In this document: positions 6,037 through 8,399 of the stretch, piece after piece
Position numbering within the stretch: the stretch's first letter is position 1
Layout: each line of letters opens with the position of its first letter
Origin: Candidatus Aminicenantota bacterium
Lineage (GTDB): Bacteria > Acidobacteriota > Aminicenantia > UBA2199
Assembly (NCBI GenBank): GCA_023137075.1
Contig: JAGLQA010000172.1
Span: 1 to 8,399 of the forward strand
Length of the DNA stretch: 8,399 nt
Direction: 5' to 3'
Program-made: the position numbers and the translations under genes
The notes under the pieces: generated by a model
The model's input: only the letters and a program-made list of their open reading frames with translations
What the model was told of the DNA's origin: nothing
Database searches by the model: none

Positions 6037-7569
6037 ATGACTATTATTTCCGTATTACGTGGTTTTTTAGGTGTTTGCCTGATTATCGGTATCGCCTTTT
6101 TATTTTCCAACAACAAACGAAAGGTGAATTGGCGGCTCGTGGCAACAGGCCTTTTGATCCAGGTGATCTTCGCTGTTTTTATTTTACAAGGCGAAAATAT
6201 CAAATCCCGGTTCTCCGGGTTGGGATTCCTTATCCATATATTAAACTGGTCGGGACTTATCCTGGCCGTAACCGCTTTCTTAATCACCCGCAAAGGGGAC
6301 AAAATCAACTGGCCTCTCATTTTGTCCGGGGGCGCCGTTCAATTCCTTTTTGCCGGTTTTATGATCTTCGGCGATCCTATAAAAATCTGGCATTTTATTA
6401 TCGGGCTGCCCAAAGGTGTGGTCAACTGGTTGGGTGGGGCGGTTATTACTCTTTTAGGTTTTATCAAGGAGGGGGCGTTTTTTGTGTTCGGGGCTTTAGG
6501 AACGCCGCCGACCGGTGAGGGCAGCTTAGGATTTTTCTTTGCCTTCCAGGTACTGCCCACCATTATCTTTTTTGCCGCTTTAACCGGTGTTTTGTATTAC
6601 TTAGGGATACTGCAAATGGTTGTGAAAGGTATGGCTTATGTGATGTCCCGGTTGTTGGGGACCAGCGGAGCGGAATCCCTGTCCAATACAGCCAACATCT
6701 TTATCGGCCAGACCGAGGCCCCGATCTTAGTGCGCCCCTATATCGGCACCATGACGAAATCGGAACTCTTTACTATCATGGTCGGGGGCATGGCCACCGT
6801 GGCCGGAGGTGTGATGGCCAGTTATATCCAGATGTTGGGCCATGCACTGGCTGAAGCCAGGGGGCTCACGGTTAGCGCAGCGCAGCTGCAGTTTGCCAGA
6901 CATCTACTCACAGCCAGCGTGATGGCTGCCCCGGCTTCTATCGTGATTGCCAAAATACTCCAGCCTGAAATCGACACGCCCAAAACCCTGGGCACCGTTA
7001 AAATCAAAGTCGAACGGGATGCCTCCAATATGATCGAAGCCCTGGCCAACGGAGCTTCCGATGGATTAAAACTGGCCCTAAACGTGGGAGCCATGTTGAT
7101 CGTGTTTATCGCTTTTATCTATCTTCTCAATTTCCTATTGGGTGCAATTGGAAATATTGGCGGGATCAACGAGTGGCTGACAGCAAAATTCGGCAGATCC
7201 CTTTCCATGGAACTCATACTGGGAATCATCTTAAAATACCTGGCCATCGGTATCGGGGTCCCTACCCAGGATGCCCTTCATTTCGGCTCCCTATTCGGCA
7301 CCAAGGTCGTTTTAAATGAGTTTGTCGCTTATATCGGCCTGGCCGATGCCATTAAAGCCGGGACCATGACCGCCAAGGGGACGGCCATGGCCACCTTTGC
7401 GCTCTGCGGTTTTGCCAATTTTTCATCCATCGCGATCCAATTAGGGGGAATCGCCCCCATGGCGCCGCACCGCAAGAAGGATATTGCCGCCTTAGGCTTG
7501 AAAGCGGTATTTGGCGGTTCACTTGTCACCCTGCTCACCGCCACCCTGGCCGGAGTTCTGATGGGCTAA
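6037..7569 (+). CDS. nupC: Concentrative nucleoside transporter (NupC/CNT family)
   Basis: An inner-membrane nucleoside:cation symporter of the CNT family; 510 residues against about 400-420 for E. coli NupC or Vibrio CNT. Core motifs with the substrate-site residues known from the Vibrio structure: GQTEAP (Q225, E227), NEFVAY (N427, E428) and CGFANFSSI (N461, S464). Also seen are GGMATVAGGVMASYIQMLG, LLTASVMAAPASIVIAKILQPE, IGVPTQDALHFGSLFGTK and LGGIAPMAPHRKKDIAALGLKA. The N-terminal domain (LRGFLGVCLIIGIAFLFSNNKRKVNWRL) is the usual Nucleos_tra2_N start, but it is followed by a second diverged copy 60 residues later (see the repeat entry), which accounts for most of the extra length. Coupling ion (Na+ or H+) and purine/pyrimidine preference cannot be decided. 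A GGTAGG purine run (6025-6030) lies 6 bases before the ATG. The gene begins 25 bases after adenosine deaminase and ends the salvage operon; no terminator hairpin is visible after it. Confidence 0.94.
   Translation: MTIISVLRGFLGVCLIIGIAFLFSNNKRKVNWRLVATGLLIQVIFAVFILQGENIKSRFSGLGFLIHILNWSGLILAVTAFLITRKGDKINWPLILSGGAVQFLFAGFMIFGDPIKIWHFIIGLPKGVVNWLGGAVITLLGFIKEGAFFVFGALGTPPTGEGSLGFFFAFQVLPTIIFFAALTGVLYYLGILQMVVKGMAYVMSRLLGTSGAESLSNTANIFIGQTEAPILVRPYIGTMTKSELFTIMVGGMATVAGGVMASYIQMLGHALAEARGLTVSAAQLQFARHLLTASVMAAPASIVIAKILQPEIDTPKTLGTVKIKVERDASNMIEALANGASDGLKLALNVGAMLIVFIAFIYLLNFLLGAIGNIGGINEWLTAKFGRSLSMELILGIILKYLAIGIGVPTQDALHFGSLFGTKVVLNEFVAYIGLADAIKAGTMTAKGTAMATFALCGFANFSSIAIQLGGIAPMAPHRKKDIAALGLKAVFGGSLVTLLTATLAGVLMG
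6094..6384 (+). repeat. 60-residue internal duplication in the transporter N-terminus
   Basis: Residues 20-56 and 80-116 of the transporter align without a gap at an offset of exactly 60 residues (180 bases). By hand I count 15 identities in 37 positions: A20/A80, F21/F81, L22/L82, K29/K89, N31/N91, W32/W92, L34/L94, G38/G98, Q42/Q102, F45/F105, A46/A106, F48/F108, G52/G112, I55/I115 and K56/K116. The shared motif is K-(V/I)-N-W-x-L, G, Q, F-A-x-F, G, I-K, the normal N-terminal CNT motif. The bases have diverged, so the duplication is old. Confidence 0.8.
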
Positions 7570-7616
7570 ATTCCGGCAAACTTGTCTCGAATCCTGAATC
7601 CTCACCGTTTTTTCAT

Positions 7617-7645
7617 TTGACACTTTTTCTCCAATATGGTATTTT
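7617..7645 (+). promoter_or_regulatory. Promoter of the PHP phosphatase gene
   Basis: A perfect -35 TTGACA (7617-7622) and TATTTT (7640-7645, 4 of 6) are separated by exactly 17 bp, again with a T-rich start to the spacer. Predicted transcription start is 7651-7653, giving a leader of 0-3 bases before the ATG at 7654, which has no Shine-Dalgarno site. The -10 box lies inside an inverted repeat (7635-7653). The gap 7570-7616 holds only a GAATCCT pair in tandem (7589-7602) and a T-run without a stem. Confidence 0.65.
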
Positions 7646-7653
7646 TTACCATA
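7635..7653. promoter_or_regulatory. Inverted repeat over the promoter, candidate operator
   Basis: TATGGTA (7635-7641), five T, then TACCATA (7647-7653) form a perfect 7-bp inverted repeat with a 5-base centre. It covers the -10 box and the predicted start site and ends directly before the ATG. If transcription starts at about 7651, almost none of it is in the mRNA, which favours a protein-binding DNA site (repression by blocking polymerase) over an RNA hairpin. The identity of any binding protein is unknown. Confidence 0.45.
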
Positions 7654-8399
7654 ATGCGGGATTATCACGTTCATACTCCATTCTGTAGGCATGCTCATGG
7701 CGAAATGGCCGACTACATTGAGTCTGCCCTCGACAAAGGCATTGTAGAGGTGTGCTTTACCGACCATATTCCCCTGCCCAACGGCTTTGACGCAGCCCAC
7801 CGCATGTGCCTTGAGGATATGGACAAATATATGGATGAGATCAGGAAATTGCGGGAGATGTACACGGGAATTTCGATTTTAATCGGTATCGAGGCGGATT
7901 ATATCGAAGGTTATGAAAAATTTCTTGAAGATTTTTTTTTCCGCTATCCCTTAGACCTGGTTATTATGGCCATTCATTTTATAAAAGGGTGGCCGGATAA
8001 TTCCTGGGTATTTAATTTCAGCTATAGCGAAGAATCCATTCCCCGGATCTACCACGAATACTTTGAAGCGATGTGTAAAGGAATCAAAACCGGGCTATTT
8101 GATGTGGTGGGACACCTGGATTTAGTAAAGAGGCCCCGCTACCGGATAAAGGAGACCAACTCCGCCGATATAGATAAGGTTCTCGATTGCGTCCAAAAAA
8201 AAGGCATGGGTATCGAAATCAACACCTCGGGATTGCGTAAGTCGATTGGAGAAACATACCCGGGCTTCGATATCGTCGAAGGGGCGGCGAAAAAAGGCAT
8301 TCCCATGATTGTTGGTTCGGATTCACACACACCTCAGCAGATGGGTTCTCAATTTTATGATGTTTTAAAAGAGGTTTCCAAATTCAAGGGATTTAAATT
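7654..8399 (+). CDS. PHP-family histidinol-phosphatase-like protein (3' end cut by window)
   Basis: An open frame of 248 complete codons running off the window end; the HisJ/HisK family is about 265-275 residues, so perhaps 20 are missing. Family members remove phosphate from L-histidinol phosphate in histidine synthesis, using a metal cluster in a PHP-type barrel. Metal-site motifs in order: MRDYHVHTPFCRHAHG (H5, H7, H13, H15), FTDHIPLP (D37, H38), GIEADY (E80), AIHFIKGW (H108), DVVGHLDLVKRP, IEINTSGLRK and VGSDSHTP. All are canonical for the HisJ/HisK branch; the segment before the HFI His reads MA where GS is more usual. ATG 7654 gives the family's exact N-terminus, and no Shine-Dalgarno site is present because the promoter abuts it. 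No other histidine gene is visible, so another PHP phosphoesterase role remains possible. It has its own promoter and is not clearly part of the salvage operon. Confidence 0.88.
   Translation, partial: MRDYHVHTPFCRHAHGEMADYIESALDKGIVEVCFTDHIPLPNGFDAAHRMCLEDMDKYMDEIRKLREMYTGISILIGIEADYIEGYEKFLEDFFFRYPLDLVIMAIHFIKGWPDNSWVFNFSYSEESIPRIYHEYFEAMCKGIKTGLFDVVGHLDLVKRPRYRIKETNSADIDKVLDCVQKKGMGIEINTSGLRKSIGETYPGFDIVEGAAKKGIPMIVGSDSHTPQQMGSQFYDVLKEVSKFKGFK

Noticed and set aside
4803..7569. Frequent Leu TTA codons before codons starting with G (the string CTTAG recurs)
   Set aside because: In adenosine deaminase I counted 7 of 12 TTA codons before G, but G-starting codons are common anyway; without genome-wide codon-pair statistics this is not a signal.
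7589..7602. Tandem GAATCCT pair upstream of the PHP gene promoter
   Set aside because: Only two 7-bp copies and no third or mirrored copy near the other promoters; not enough for an activator site.
7519..7800. Minus-strand frame of 93 codons across the transporter end and PHP gene start
   Set aside because: It covers a promoter and two strongly supported + strand genes and has no family features.

Overview
The window carries nine genes, all on the + strand, packed at bacterial density; no gap between genes exceeds about 135 bases. It suggests a diderm (Gram-negative-type) bacterium: three small Sec-exported beta-barrel-like proteins and one lipoprotein occupy the left part. A PorT-type barrel (the family common in Bacteroidota and related phyla) points towards the FCB group or a neighbouring lineage such as Aminicenantes/Acidobacteriota. 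However, the promoters read as ordinary sigma70-type -35/-10 pairs rather than the Bacteroidota TTTG/TAnnTTTG type. Phylum placement is therefore inference and uncertain.

Layout. 1-135: promoter region and Shine-Dalgarno of gene 1. 136-654: small outer-membrane barrel-like protein, closed by a strong intrinsic terminator (709-740). 790-1443: PorT-like barrel. 1508-2734: alpha/beta-hydrolase lipoprotein with its own promoter. 2810-3517: TorF/Gcw_chp-like outer-membrane protein. 3570-7569: a four-gene nucleoside-salvage operon (uridine kinase, hypoxanthine-type phosphoribosyltransferase, adenosine deaminase, concentrative nucleoside transporter) with its own promoter and 31-base, -4-base and 25-base junctions. 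7654-end: a PHP-family histidinol-phosphatase-like gene with its own promoter, cut by the window end.

How the genes work together. The transporter brings nucleosides in. Adenosine deaminase turns adenosine into inosine, the phosphoribosyltransferase turns a free purine base into its nucleotide, and uridine kinase turns uridine (and probably cytidine) into UMP/CMP. The step joining inosine to the phosphoribosyltransferase (a purine nucleoside phosphorylase or hydrolase) is not in this window.

Most notable signals. (i) Four promoters with an exact 17-bp spacer that starts with a T-rich tract. (ii) At three of these promoters the predicted transcription start falls on, or within about 3 bases of, the start codon, so the lipoprotein, uridine kinase and PHP genes look leaderless, while the barrel genes and the operon-internal genes have clear Shine-Dalgarno sites. 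(iii) A perfect inverted repeat over the -10/start region of the PHP gene, a candidate operator. (iv) A gap-free 60-residue internal duplication at the N-terminus of the nucleoside transporter. (v) An adenosine deaminase of the long, TDN-motif type. I did not find a clearly novel defence, mobile or RNA system.
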